Assembly: GCA_033063855.1 (NCBI GenBank)
Contig: CP093829.1
Location: 6,582,243-6,646,242 of the forward strand
Length of the DNA: 64,000 nt
Reading direction: 5' to 3'
Source: Smittia aterrima
Lineage: Eukaryota; Arthropoda; Insecta; Diptera; Chironomidae
Shown here piece after piece: positions 1-11,737 of this stretch. The position numbers and the translations under genes were made by a program. Position 1 is the first letter of the stretch; every line of letters begins with the position of its first letter. The notes below the pieces were generated by a model that saw only the letters and a program-made list of their open reading frames with translations, was not told the DNA's origin and searched no databases.

Positions 1-95
1 AAAAAATGAACTAATCTGTCTTTAGAAAATATTATATCTTCCCTTTGCGATAAATATGAAAATTATCTTTTGTGCGACGAGGAGGAGAAGGCAAA
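1..95. repeat. Exact copy of 8240-8334 at the edge of an assembly gap
   Basis: Read directly, these 95 bases match 8240-8334 base for base and stop exactly at the run of N. The second copy continues into unique sequence. Such a repeat ending at a gap usually means a misplaced or redundant contig end. A true short duplication is possible. No coding signal is seen. Confidence 0.9.
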
Positions 96-195
96 NNNNN
101 NNNNNNNNNNNNNNNNNNNNNNNNNNNNNNNNNNNNNNNNNNNNNNNNNNNNNNNNNNNNNNNNNNNNNNNNNNNNNNNNNNNNNNNNNNNNNNN
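96..195. other. Assembly gap of 100 N
   Basis: A round 100-base run of N, the conventional size for a gap of unknown length. It removes the rest of the second tlk exon seen here. Its true size, and whether the left contig belongs here, cannot be judged. Confidence 0.99.
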
Positions 196-2729
196 CGCGA
201 GCCGGGTCCATTGCCATTGTCTTCTGTCGGTTTTCTTTTTCTTTTTCGCTCTGACTGCTGGCGTGGTAGCTTCTCTGGTGTATTGTTTATTATTGCTTGC
301 GTAACTACATCTCGCTCAATCTCCTTATCACTATGCGAAGAGCCGGTACTCATGTTCGAGTCCTGATTATTTTGCGCAGTTGATGCTGCTGTTGACGTAA
401 TCACTGAATGGTTAGGATTTTGATTCACTTGTACTAGTGTTGTTTGAGGTGCCATTTGCAGCTGAGTAGTGGCAGACATCTAAAAAAGAAAAAAAATTAC
501 AAAATAAATTTTTGATTCTTGAAACTCTTTCACTTTTTGCTCTTTGGTATCTCAGCTCATAATTACATGCATCCCAAAATGGATTATTCGCAAAGTTTTC
601 GCAACAAAAGAAGCGACTCGAGAGAATGTGAAGAAGAATGTTCGATTGGAAGTGAACGTATAGAGAAAATTTACGAATTTTATAAAAACAATATGGAGGA
701 CAGTTTCAGAGATGTGCCCCAAAAAAAAATTATTTCAGCAATTATCAAATCTCTCGCTCCCTACTGCTCCAACTTAAACGAACGATCTCGATTAGCCATT
801 TCACATGATTTCCGATTAAACACACTCAATCCAAGATGGCGATTGATGTGTAAAATTTGTAATTATTCATAAGAAGCAACATTTCCGAAGCAAGAAAAGA
901 AAAAATAAAAATGTGTACCACTCTTACACTCATTTCGAAAACTTTATGTTGTTTTAATTCATTTTTTCTCTCCAAAATGAACTTTTTCATTTATCCTATT
1001 ACATTATAACTAATATTAATCGGCTGATGTCCAAGTTTAGTATCAACTCGACTCGATTTATTGTAGTTTTCGATGAGAAACTATGGAAAAATAATAGCAA
1101 GGAACCAATGCAAAAGTATGAACGGAGCAGCACTTTTTTTATTCTCTCACAATGCGATTAAGCTCTCTGCTGTAGTTTAATAGAAAATATAACTAGATTT
1201 CATTCATTTTTCTCGGTGTTCACTTTTAAGAGAATATTGAAAGAAGACTAATACAACTTTTTCTTGAAAAGGCTTTTGTATTGCTGCGTATCAAACAGAC
1301 ATGCCCAACACTCGTAGACGAGACTTCCTTCATACACTCGAACACTTTTCTCTCATTTCTCGTACGGGAAGAGATGTTTGTCGGTATGACTTTGATAAGC
1401 AAATACACTTTCGCGGAGAGGAGAAAAAAAAACGGTTGTTGTATGAAACGGAATCCGAAACGATTTGCTGTTTACACTTATAAATAGATTTGAAAGTGTT
1501 TTCATGTGAAAAGTTGTCTCAGTTACGTAAAATTACAAACACTAAGGCACTGCCACGTGGGTTATTCGTTTGTGACCGCGCAATCATTTTGATTTTTCGC
1601 ACTTTATCACACAATCTACAAATTAATCAATGACGTCACGGAAAATAAATATTTAATCAGATGATATCGAAAAATGTTTTTTTTTTGTTCATCTTGCCTT
1701 TTCTCTTTTCGATGAGTTTAAGTCTCGTGAACTTAAACTTGTTTTCATTGTCAAGGATCATCTTTTGTTTCTCCACACCTCGAAGTCATTCATTTCACAA
1801 AACAACAAAGCAAAGTCGTTTCGGTAATCGTCAAAATATTTTCTTTAAAGTTTAAACGTAATATTCAATCATCGAGTTTTGCGATTACACATAAGAATAG
1901 CTGCCAGACATTTATTTAACGTACTTCAGATTACCCGTGAGAGAGAGAGACAGACGTACGCAGTCACTACGACAATAGTGATCGTTGTAGATATTTATCA
2001 GTGTGAAAAGAAACTTTAAGTTGTGTGCATAAAAGTTTCGTAAAAAAACGTCATCAAACCTAGACAACAATTCACAAACAGAAACCTATACAAATTTCCG
2101 TTAATTTAACTTGACATATTTAATGAAAGTTCATGATTTTCATTAAAAAAATTCATTTTTTCAACAGCAGGAGTAAAATATTTTCTTCAATGGAAACATT
2201 AACGTTAAGAACTCTTAACGCAACGTATTTAAATCAAACGTAAGCGTTTGACGTAGCGCATAACTTTTGAAAAAGGACAATATCTTTTTAAATGTGATAT
2301 ACATATACAAGAGAAGAAAAAAATGGTTTACCACACCCACAAACGTCTTAACGTGCGAAAATTAAACACAAAAAATATCTCTTCGGTGAGATTAAAGGGG
2401 ATGTACATGCAAAGTTAAATAATGAAGAAATATTTTTTTTTTGTTTTAAATTATCGAAATGACTCTCCAAAAAATTTCTCGAGATGAGAGAAAAATATGT
2501 AGGACGGGGAAGGGTGAATGAGAGGAAGAAAGAATCGAAGAAAGAAAACTCACCCTTGCACCAAGAAACCTAGCTTCAAGTAATTCCTGCTTTCGTGGAT
2601 CTACAGCTGGTTGAAAATGATCCATTTTAATTGCAGCACCTAAAATCGAAGAAGGAAAGTTAGAAATTGTTGGAGAAAATAATTTTTTTCAGATTACAAA
2701 CCTCCTGCTAAGTAACGTCTATCAGTCAT
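196..2729 (-). CDS. tlk: Tousled-like serine/threonine kinase, N-terminal exons only (partial)
   Basis: TLKs are nuclear kinases that phosphorylate the histone chaperone Asf1 and support chromatin assembly in S phase. Three coding pieces are visible: 2729-2702, 2639-2554 and 479 down to the gap, with GT/AG junctions in matching phase. The second piece encodes DPRKQELLEARF, close to the LDPRRQELLEARF start of vertebrate TLK2. The third has SHSDKEIE, then TPEK and an ERKRKRK basic stretch, in the same order as TLK2 (GSLSDKEVE, TPEK, RNRKRKAE). The start is either ATG 2729 (MTDRRYLAGG) or ATG 2625; the upstream exon keeps the frame open, so I prefer 2729. The coiled coil and kinase domain lie beyond the gap or off the window. 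The intron 480-2553 is long for this region and holds a plus-strand ORF. Identification rests on N-terminal motifs only. Confidence 0.8.
519..872 (+). CDS. Hypothetical small protein nested in the tlk intron, opposite strand
   Basis: A 117-codon ORF lies antisense inside the 480-2553 tlk intron. From the internal Met MDYSQSF onward the protein is rich in charged residues and Cys, ends CKICNYS, and has no membrane segment. A splice-acceptor-like pyrimidine tract ending CAG lies just before position 560, so the true protein may begin at an internal Met or come from an upstream exon. An AATAAA follows at 904-909, 32 bases past the stop, which supports a transcribed gene. I do not recognise the family. 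It could also be an old gene fragment. Confidence 0.4.
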   Translation: MKLFHFLLFGISAHNYMHPKMDYSQSFRNKRSDSRECEEECSIGSERIEKIYEFYKNNMEDSFRDVPQKKIISAIIKSLAPYCSNLNERSRLAISHDFRLNTLNPRWRLMCKICNYS

Positions 2730-4488
2730 ATCAGTCAAGCTCCATTCAAATCTATTTGGACAATATTAAATAAATTAATAAATTCACGTTCGTTTGAAAA
2801 TAGCGATGGTCAGTTTCAGATTCTCTCGCTCCGACATCTTTTACACCGCGACTCGAAAGCCCAATGACGGAAAAAGATTCAAGGCAACCTTTTCGCGAAG
2901 CAGAAAAAAATTTATGCGTTTTAGAAAATTCATGTTTTGTAGAATCATTCTGCGGAGAAAAAAGAATCGAAAGAGGGTTCACGAAACAAATGTGTGGCAA
3001 GTTGGAAATTAGTTTTCGAAATTATCGAGAGCAAAATGGAAAACCGAGAGCTCTGCCGTCTTCATCGAATACTTCCATCATTTCCTAATTTAAGTTATCT
3101 ATCACCGGTACATACTTTTTTCTCTTATTTTTAGTAGCTCGAAATGTTAAAAAGTACAGCTTGAGTAAAGTAAACTTCATTCACTTTAATCACCGACCAT
3201 CAGCAAAACAAAAAAAAAATGACATCGAGAGTCTGTCTCACGATTTAAATGAAATCTCCATTTACCTTTTTACATGTCTTTGATTTTCTTATTTTGCCCG
3301 TGAGAGTCCCCAGCAAATCTCTTCAATATTTTGGACAAACTCAGTGAAGTTTTTCTTTCTATGAAGTTTCAGAGTTTTCTTTTTGATTTATCATTTCTCG
3401 TCTGACACTTTTTTTTATCGATTTTTGATATTTTTAAAAGAGTAAATTCACTTTTGAATCGGTCTCATGCGAACTGCCCTATCATGAATATTGATGCAGT
3501 CAATCCAGGTGCAACTAGCTCCGCACTTTTCCCAGGATTTATGACAGCACAGAATTGATTAATCCGATCGAAATAAAAAACGTGAAAATTTCTTTTCATC
3601 CATGATTCGAACACACTTTAAAGATCAAATTGTTTCTTCATTTGATAGTTTTCTCAGAGATTAACTGTAACACCGATCGCCGATGAGTCTTAAGTTTCAA
3701 CTTTTAATGTTTATCGATAGTAAAACTCTGTTCTTTTCGCTTTTTAATCAATTTTTTGGCAAACTAATTCTTGACTATTGATTCGACATTGTTGAAATTC
3801 TTCAAACATTGTTGCTTCCCCTTTTAACCGAGCACCGATTTTTAGTACGAGAACATGTATGACTCTTGAACGGGGAAAAATGTATGCTGAAATATTTAAA
3901 TCCTACGATTCATTGAAATATCTCAAAGAAAATATCTTTGACGAAGTTGAAAGTTATTTATTTTTATTATTTAACTTACGAAATAAAATAAAAAATTAAT
4001 TTCATTAAAATATCTCGATCAATGTTTTATGAAATTTAACCGAAATCTATGTAACTTCGAATGTTTATATTTTGACAGTTCAAATGATCTAAAAGACGCG
4101 AGACGACTGACTTGAAGCGAAAAAAGTACATTGTCGCAGAGTGAAGAAAGAATTTAGAGATAATTATCCTGAAAGTCTAGTTTAAGATACAAAAGTCATC
4201 GAAAAAGACTCTCAGATACTTTTGTAACATGAAGCTATTGAGCAAAGCAAGTTTCTGATCGGAAGGAAAATGTTAGTAAATTTTACGCTTCGAATGAAAA
4301 AGAAGAAAATCGATTCAGAAATCGAAATTCGGAATAATGCAAATTTTGGCTGAGAAAAGAAACACTTTTAACATAAATTATTCAATGAAATCGTCGTCGC
4401 GTCCCTCAACTCTGGAATTGCACAAGCAGCCGTCAGTTTCGATTTCAATTAACATTTTGTTGTTCTTACAGTTCACCACATACAGAAT
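2730..4488. promoter_or_regulatory. Head-to-head intergenic region between tlk and Suv4-20
   Basis: No supported coding exon. It must hold the 5' ends of both divergent genes. A splice acceptor (tgttcttacag) ends at 4471, 17 bases before the Suv4-20 ATG, so Suv4-20 has at least one non-coding 5' exon upstream in this interval. Short ORFs near 2.75-3.09 kb and 4.34-4.55 kb show no coding character. Confidence 0.5.
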
Positions 4489-6730
4489 ATGGTTGTTGCA
4501 AATGGTCAGGCATCTTCGAATCATTTTTGTAAAATGCAGCCCATTAGCATGACTCCGAAGGAACTTTCGGAAAATGACGACTTGGCCACATCGCTTGTGC
4601 TCGATCCGATTCTCGGCTTTCAGACGCATAAGATGAACATCCGATACAAGCCACTCCGAGTGAAAAGTGACGAATTGAAAAAGTTGACACAGGAATTTGT
4701 TCAGTCTCAAAGCTACGACAAAACATTTGCAAAGTTAATGGCTGGCGAGTGGATACCGAGAACAATTCATAATAAAAGCAAACTAGCGCAGAAAAGACTT
4801 CAAGCTCATGTAAGTTTTTCAAATACGATTCGATTTTCTTTTTCTCTGTCTCTGTCTGACGCTCGTTGTTGTTGCTCTTCTTGTAGATTTATCGCTACTT
4901 GCGTGTTTTCGATCGGGAGTCAGGATTCGTTATCGAGCCATGCTTCAGATATTCCCTGGAAGGTCAGAAGGGCGCTAAGATTTCATCGACCAAGAAGTGG
5001 TACAAAAATGAGAAAATTGAATGCCTTGTTGGTTGCATTGCTGCGATGAGTGAAGAAGAAGAGTCCGCTTTGCTTCAGCCAGGCAAAAATGACTTTTCCG
5101 TCATGTACAGTTGCCGTAAGAACTGCGCGCAACTCTGGCTGGGCCCGGCTGCATTTATCAACCATGACTGCAGAGCAAATTGTAAGTTTGTGCCAACTGG
5201 ACGAGACACAGCATGCGTCAAGGTTTTGCGTAATATTGAAGAGGGAGAGGAGATCACTTGCTTTTATGGTGAAGACTTTTTTGGTGATAACAACTGTTAC
5301 TGCGAATGCGAGACATGCGAGCGTCGTGGAAGTGGAGCATTTGCTAAGGAGAAAACAGCTGAAGAGAAGCTTTCGGGAGGTTATCGATTGAGAGAGACTG
5401 ATAATCGAATCAATCGTAAGAAAGTCTCAACAAGCTCTGACAAAACGAATTTGGAATCACTGCCAGATGTTCAATTAAGTTTTAAAGAGTTGCGAAAGCG
5501 TTGTACAAAGTACGATGCTGAAATGATCATCGCACAACAGCCCTCCAAAAGTGACGAGACTGCTGAGGTGACTTCCGAGCCACCTCCCTCACAGCAGACG
5601 ACACAAACGACGACTAGTAGTAATATCTTTGCAACTGCCAATAGTAATAGAGTGACACGGTCTCGACGACTAAACTGTAACGATCCATCACCCACCTCCG
5701 AGTTTTCTAACTTAGAAAAACAAAATTTCAAGAGACTTCGAAGCAACATAAATTCGTTTCCCGGGACGTCGTCGAGCGATTGTGATAGTGAAAAATTTAA
5801 CTTTGGTAAATATTTTTTGAAATTTCAAAGTTTTCGAATGAAAATATTTTTACATTCACTTTCTTTGTTTTAGATGACGATGAAGACAACGTTGGCGAAC
5901 ACAGCAACTCGAGTATCGAATTGCAGAAGCTCAACAATCTGAGACAACAGAAAACACCGAACAATGGGAAATCTTTTTTAAGTAAAAGGAAGTTTAAGGC
6001 AAAGCGTTCAAGCGAAAGTGAAAGCTCTTCCTCGTGGGAGAACAAACAATCAACATTGGCTAACAGCAACAAGGACAAGGCTGAGTATGGAGGAAGTATT
6101 CTGTCGATTAATGAAGATCGATATCCAAAAACTCCTGAACGACGCTTGAAACTTACGATTCGCGTGAAGAGAAGTCCAACGACAAGCAACAGCAACAGTT
6201 GCTCAAGCTTTCAACAAGATTTCGACTTTAGTAACAATGGCGGCAGCGACGACAATGAGCTTCAGTATGAGATTTTGAGAACTGAAGGCATCAACAGCGA
6301 GTTAAGTGACAGTGAGTCGGTTCCATCTATGCATCTGGATATGATCAGTAAGAAACCTAAACATAAGAAGAAGCATAAGCATAAGAAGAGCAAGTACAGA
6401 CGAGAGAAGAAATATTACGACGAGGAGAAGGCGACGAGCTTTGGAAAACCTTTCAATGACGATAACATCGATTTGGAGAAGCTTGACCTGAAAAATAATT
6501 CAGATCGAATGACAAATATGAACTTTACCAGCACGAAAAGAGTTAAATTAATGTTTGGCAATGAGATGAAGATTTTAAACATTCCCGGACACATTGGGAG
6601 TGAACCGATCGGCACTCACGATCAGTCTTCAACATCATCGCCACCGCCGTCTTCGACGTTTGCTGTTGGCAACACTAAAAGCTCTTTAATGCCAGCGAAA
6701 GGAATTCTTCTTACAAACGTTTTCAACTGA
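4489..6730 (+). CDS. Suv4-20: Histone H4-K20 N-methyltransferase Suv4-20 (SET domain)
   Basis: The enzyme di- and trimethylates lysine 20 of histone H4 and contributes to heterochromatin. Three coding exons, 4489-4809, 4887-5805 and 5874-6730, give about 698 residues. Recognisable Suv4-20 landmarks in order are MTPKELSENDDLATSL near residue 21, LGFQTHKMNIR near 44, and a SET domain at roughly 110-250 with GAKISSTK, NDFSVMYSCRKNCAQLWLGP, FINHDCRANCKF (the SAM/substrate NHDC motif), GEEITCFYGEDFFG and a post-SET CYCECETC zinc-binding cluster. The C-terminal half is Ser/Asn-rich and low complexity, with a His/Lys-rich patch near residue 560. I infer it is shorter than the fly protein because of this tail. 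The start follows a 5' UTR acceptor at 4471. Both introns are 68-77 bp. The catalytic core looks intact. Confidence 0.95.
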
Positions 6731-6830
6731 GGCGGCAAAGCGATTATTCACGCGTAAAATCATTATAAATTTAGCAGTTAGACTTAAATTAAAAAATTTC
6801 TGTAATTAAGAGCTCGTAGTACTATTTTAA

Positions 6831-6836
6831 AATAAA
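6831..6836 (+). terminator. Poly(A) signal of Suv4-20
   Basis: AATAAA about 100 bases after the Suv4-20 stop codon, in an A/T-rich stretch with a second AATAAA-like hexamer close by. Confidence 0.6.
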
Positions 6837-9800
6837 AAAATAAATTCATTCGTCTGAGACATCAGAGCTAGGTGGAAAAAAATTGAGAAAAAAAATCTGA
6901 ACTTACATAGAAACACTTTCTGTCAACAAAAAGTAATTGAATAAAATAATCTCAAAACATTTACAATTTTTATTTTATCGAAAGATAAAAATCTTTATTC
7001 TCAGTGATTCAATCAAAATTTGTAAAATGCGTAAGCGGATGATGAAGTTTATTGTTCAATTAGTCAGCTCCATGAATCTCTGTCTCGATGTGTGTTGTTG
7101 AAGTGTTTCGTCACACGTTCCTTAATCTATCGAAGATTGATTGAATTAACTTGGAAATACATTGATAAGGAAAATTGATTAATTATAAAGCAATTTCAGT
7201 AATAATTGTTTTGATCGCTGATTTAACTCTCGTTGAATGATCGAAACATCAATCAAATAATATTTTAAGAGTTAAATCCTTTGACTGCAAGTAATCTTTT
7301 GAAATTCCAAATTTTTCGAGATTAGAGAAAGGTTTAGTGTTGAAAACCAATTTTAATTTCAAGTTGGATTTAGTGTTTGGGTCAGAAGTTGATTTAAATA
7401 TCAAGTAAGGGAAATCGTGATGGAGAAATCATGCTCATGCACAACCCTCTCACTCGTATAAAAGATAATTAAATTTCTTCCTCCATTTAAGCTTTCTCTA
7501 TGAAATTTTATACAATTTCGAGTTTTGATTTTTCGATGTTATGCTCCTGAACGAATAACGAAATTGACGAGTAATTGAGTTACTTTATTTTCAATGATTT
7601 CCATACCGAGACTGATGACGAAAAAAGAACTCTCTTGCATCAGTTTTAGTTTGACAATCTTCGAATAAATATTTCTCTTGAGTAAATGCTTGGATGGAAA
7701 TTATTTCATTCAATAAGCGAAAGATATTTTTTGATGATTTGTCGTATGATCCAATTTGGAGAGAGAGTTGAAATAATATCAAATTTGTTTTGACTAAAAT
7801 GTTCTTTATCAACGACATTGAAGTAATAATTGTCAATTTATTTAAAAACAATTTTACGAGAGGAAAAAATTTCTTACTTTTTAGTTTGGTTTGTTGCTAT
7901 CTTCCAGATTTTGTCGTTGCGCGATATTAATTTTAAATTCGCTCCTCTCCGATGTTAAGATGAATCCTTGAGTTGTCTTTACAATCATTGTATGCAGGTT
8001 TCGTCGACAACGAACTTCTTTTAATTTAAAAGTACGCTAACCGCGAAACCCGATCCAACGATGCTGTTTAGGATGTGAATTCGAGGACAGACAAAAGTAT
8101 CCTCGTGAAAATCGTTTTCTCTCTGCTTCAGCGTCATTCAAATGTTCGACCTCATGCTGCGATACTTGGATAAGAGATAAAGTAAAACATTTTATGTTGC
8201 TCGATGCTTTGCAAGAGAAATTACCGTCGTCGGATATAAAAAAAATGAACTAATCTGTCTTTAGAAAATATTATATCTTCCCTTTGCGATAAATATGAAA
8301 ATTATCTTTTGTGCGACGAGGAGGAGAAGGCAAAGGAAAAAGAAAATCTGAGAATCCCCTTAAAGTCGTAACCCAATTTTGAACAAACTTTTATATTCGG
8401 AATCGTCTTTAGAAACGATTTAAATTAGATTTCAAAGAAAAAAGTGAAAAGTTGAATGAAAAACGGCAAGAAATAAGCTGAATATTCAATCAGAGAGCGA
8501 GAAGAGAAAACGTTTTTCTTTCGACGAAATCGATTTTTCCCTGGTGTTCTGGGTTTTAACACTTGAAAATGTGCATCTATCAATTTGAGGAAATGGAAAA
8601 TTACGGTCGGAAAGTGTCTCGAAAACAGAATTGGAATTGTTTCAATCAGCCGAACGCCAGACTGTGAAGCAGGCAAGCGAAGGAACGAAGTTATTCCCAT
8701 CTAATTATGCAAAATGTAGAAGAGAGGAGAAGGAAAAAAGGAAAACCGCAGAAAGTTTATTTAATAATAAATTATCTACAAACAATTAAAGTTTTTAATT
8801 GGAAAAAGTCTAGAGAAGTCATTCGGTAATTTTAACAAGGAAAGTTTACCATTTATTCGATCCAAGTACGGCTTCTGCACTATCAACATCACAACACTTC
8901 TCAATAAATAAAACTTCTCTTCACTAACTGAAACCTTTTTCAATAATTGCCGAGTGCTCCGAATTTATGTCTAAATTGTGTCACTTCAACCTGCGAACTG
9001 ATTGCTTTCGAGCAACAATTTTAGTCCCTAAAAGTTGGATGCACGCAAACAGACAAGAGCGAAAATGTGCTGATGAAACCAGCAGCTCCGATACATTCAC
9101 ACGCTCATCCTTTTGAAGGGAAAAAGAGGAAAATAAACGTGAAAACTCTCTAAAGCAATAATGCAATCCAGAAGATAAAGGAGAGCAGGAGCATCTCTTG
9201 AGCACGAATACAACGAACCCTCTCGAGTGTTGGCTTCTACGCGAGTATTCTCGGGCATGCGTCCATTCAACGAAATCCCGGTGTCTTGGAACACATAATT
9301 TAGCTGTCATACCTTTTCAATCGATTTGACGTGTAGACTCTCTTGAAAGTTTATCATTTAAGTAAGAACAACAAGAACAAGATGACAAGCGATCGCTGGA
9401 GGAAGCTGATTGTACAGAACGTCTCATATCCTATCATTCACGTTCTTTACTATTCATATTGACCTCTTTTTACTCTTCATCGTCGTCGCCGTTTTAAAAT
9501 TGGCCAGAACTAAGCGAGCTTCAACATTCTGTTCTGCAATTTCGCTTCGTACAAAAAAAGAAACATTAAAATCAAGGGAAATGAAAACTAATTTATCAGA
9601 GTGTGACGGTAGAACGAGTCGCTCGTTTGGGAGATTCTGTGCAAATAGAATTGACTTTACATGCGATATCGTCACTTGGATCTGCTTTGCGAACTGTTAA
9701 CGAACATTTCTGTTAGAAGAAGTCTTCTATTTCTAATTTAAAAAAAATTCTTTAAACGATGGAGCAGCTCCCTTCTGCTTTCTCCTGCGTGATAATTCGT

Positions 9801-11737
9801 TTAGCTTACTTTTAGATTACAAATCACTCGAAGCACTTAGACACGAGACGATGCTGAGGTAACAAGTCCAATTCAATTTCTTTTTACGCCATAAAGCCAA
9901 ATCTGACCTCTATTAATGACCCTCTTATAGCCGAGAAAATTGCGAAGGCGTACGACAAGGACACTTCACTTTATTAAGAGAAACTCAATAAAATTTAAAA
10001 CTTCCACTTCAGCGTTAGATCATTTCTTTTAAAGAGAATATTCTGGACTAAAGTTAAAAAATATATTTTCACTAAAATGAATCGCGGATATTTCGATTGT
10101 GTGCGTGCAACGGTTACAGTTCAGAGAACTGACTCCGATTCATTATAAAAACATTTATTGTGAATGGGAATGCTATTTGGAAGCTCTGCACCCAACCCAA
10201 TGATTGTTTCCATTCATCGATTTGACTCTTTTGTCGATCCGGAAAAAAACAACTTTGATTTCCCTGCCTTGAGGTGGAAAAACGTTTCGAGCGAAAAAAA
10301 ATATAAAAGCGTTTGACATTGTACCAGAACTCAGAACTGGGATCGTTAACACATTAAAACAATCCAAGCTCCGTTGCACGGCCTCGACATTGCTTAACAA
10401 GCATTGCAATCATGATCTTTATAACTCTCGACGCTCGTCCAAGTAACGAACGTTGTTTTAATTACTAAATTAGCAAAATATTTTGCATCACACTTGATGT
10501 GGCTTCTCATTATCGGTTTGAGGCTTTATTTGCTTTCAGTCAACTAAATTAAAGTTTCAGCTTCATTCGCAGTTGGGAACCTCGACGTCCTTTGTTTTTG
10601 TATTCGGTTGTCTCGCTAATTGTGTCAGCGCAGCAGCGCTTCGAGTAAAACGTTTTCATTCTCCGCAAATTTAATGTCATTATTATGCTCAAAGTTCAAT
10701 GATGAATTTGCACCGTTTGATGTTCCATAATTGAATGAAAAGGGTTAAATTGAGGAAATTGATGGTGAAATGAGGATGCAAAAGTAGAATCTCTAATGGT
10801 GCGTAGGCAAATGCTTTTAAATTACAAACAATCGACTTTCCAACATAAGAATTGTTTTGATCTGAAGGTTTGATAATATTTTAAGTGCAAATTATTGAAA
10901 TATCAATAACAACTCAAAGAGTGAGCTCGAGGCGACACAACAGCGACCAATCAAAACCTCTCGTTATTGATTAGACAAACTCTTACTTGCGATGTAAGTG
11001 AACTCGTCGAATAATCGACATGCACTTGAGTTGAATGATTTCCACTTCCGCTTACTCGGAAATGCCTAAATGCTCTCGCCGATTCAATAAATAAAAATTC
11101 AGTTTTCATTTCTACGTTTTTACAATTGGCAGTTTTCAATTAACTAGAACAAAAGGATTTTAATTGAAATTTACGACACGAGATAGAGAGAGAGAAGGTG
11201 TTTGAATGATAAACTGTTGTGCTATGTTTTTGAATAAAATTTAACTTCTCATAGTCACTCACTCACTGTGTTGGAGGTGCGATAGAGAAACAATCAGAGT
11301 TCATAATCGAAAAAAATTGGATTAAAAACTTAATTGCTCCGATAGTCAAGTTAATTGAAGCTATTTTTCCGAGCTCTTTAAAGTATTTTCCATTAAGCCG
11401 CCGTCACTTTAAACGGCCAGCCGATAAATAATCGCATCACATATATGAAAAGCAATAAAACCATCGAGTGCGACACGGAATGGGAGTTTCCATATGCACC
11501 AACAGCTTCTGCAATATCGTCGGGCGATGGAAAAAGAGATCAATAAACAATCAAGTGATGACGTTCAATGAATGTTTCCTCTCACGACACTTTCGATATG
11601 TACATGACGTTGTTATTAAACTCTTCATGTCTGATCTTTGAGAATTAAAAAGTCAAAGTCGATGTAAACAGTTTTAGCTAAAGCTTTATTGAGAAAACTC
11701 TTCGTTGTTTGATAAATAATGTCATCGATTGAATAAA
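6837..11737. other. Intergenic region without a supported gene
   Basis: Both strands carry only scattered ORFs of 60-109 codons without splice context or recognisable motifs. The one notable item is 8240-8334, the second copy of the gap-edge sequence at 1-95. The interval may contain far 5' exons or enhancers of flanking genes, but I cannot point to any. Confidence 0.6.
8240..8334. repeat. Second copy of the gap-edge 95-mer
   Basis: Identical to 1-95 over its full length. Here it continues on both sides into unique sequence (poly-A upstream, GGAAAAAG downstream), so this is probably the authentic locus. Confidence 0.85.

Noticed and set aside
4378..4822. Minus-strand ORFs of 92-110 codons over Suv4-20 exon 1
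   Set aside because: They mirror the strong plus-strand Suv4-20 coding frame and have no own motifs.
8981..9310. 109-codon minus-strand ORF
   Set aside because: No recognisable motif, no splice context, no promoter or poly(A) pattern; lengths like this occur by chance here.
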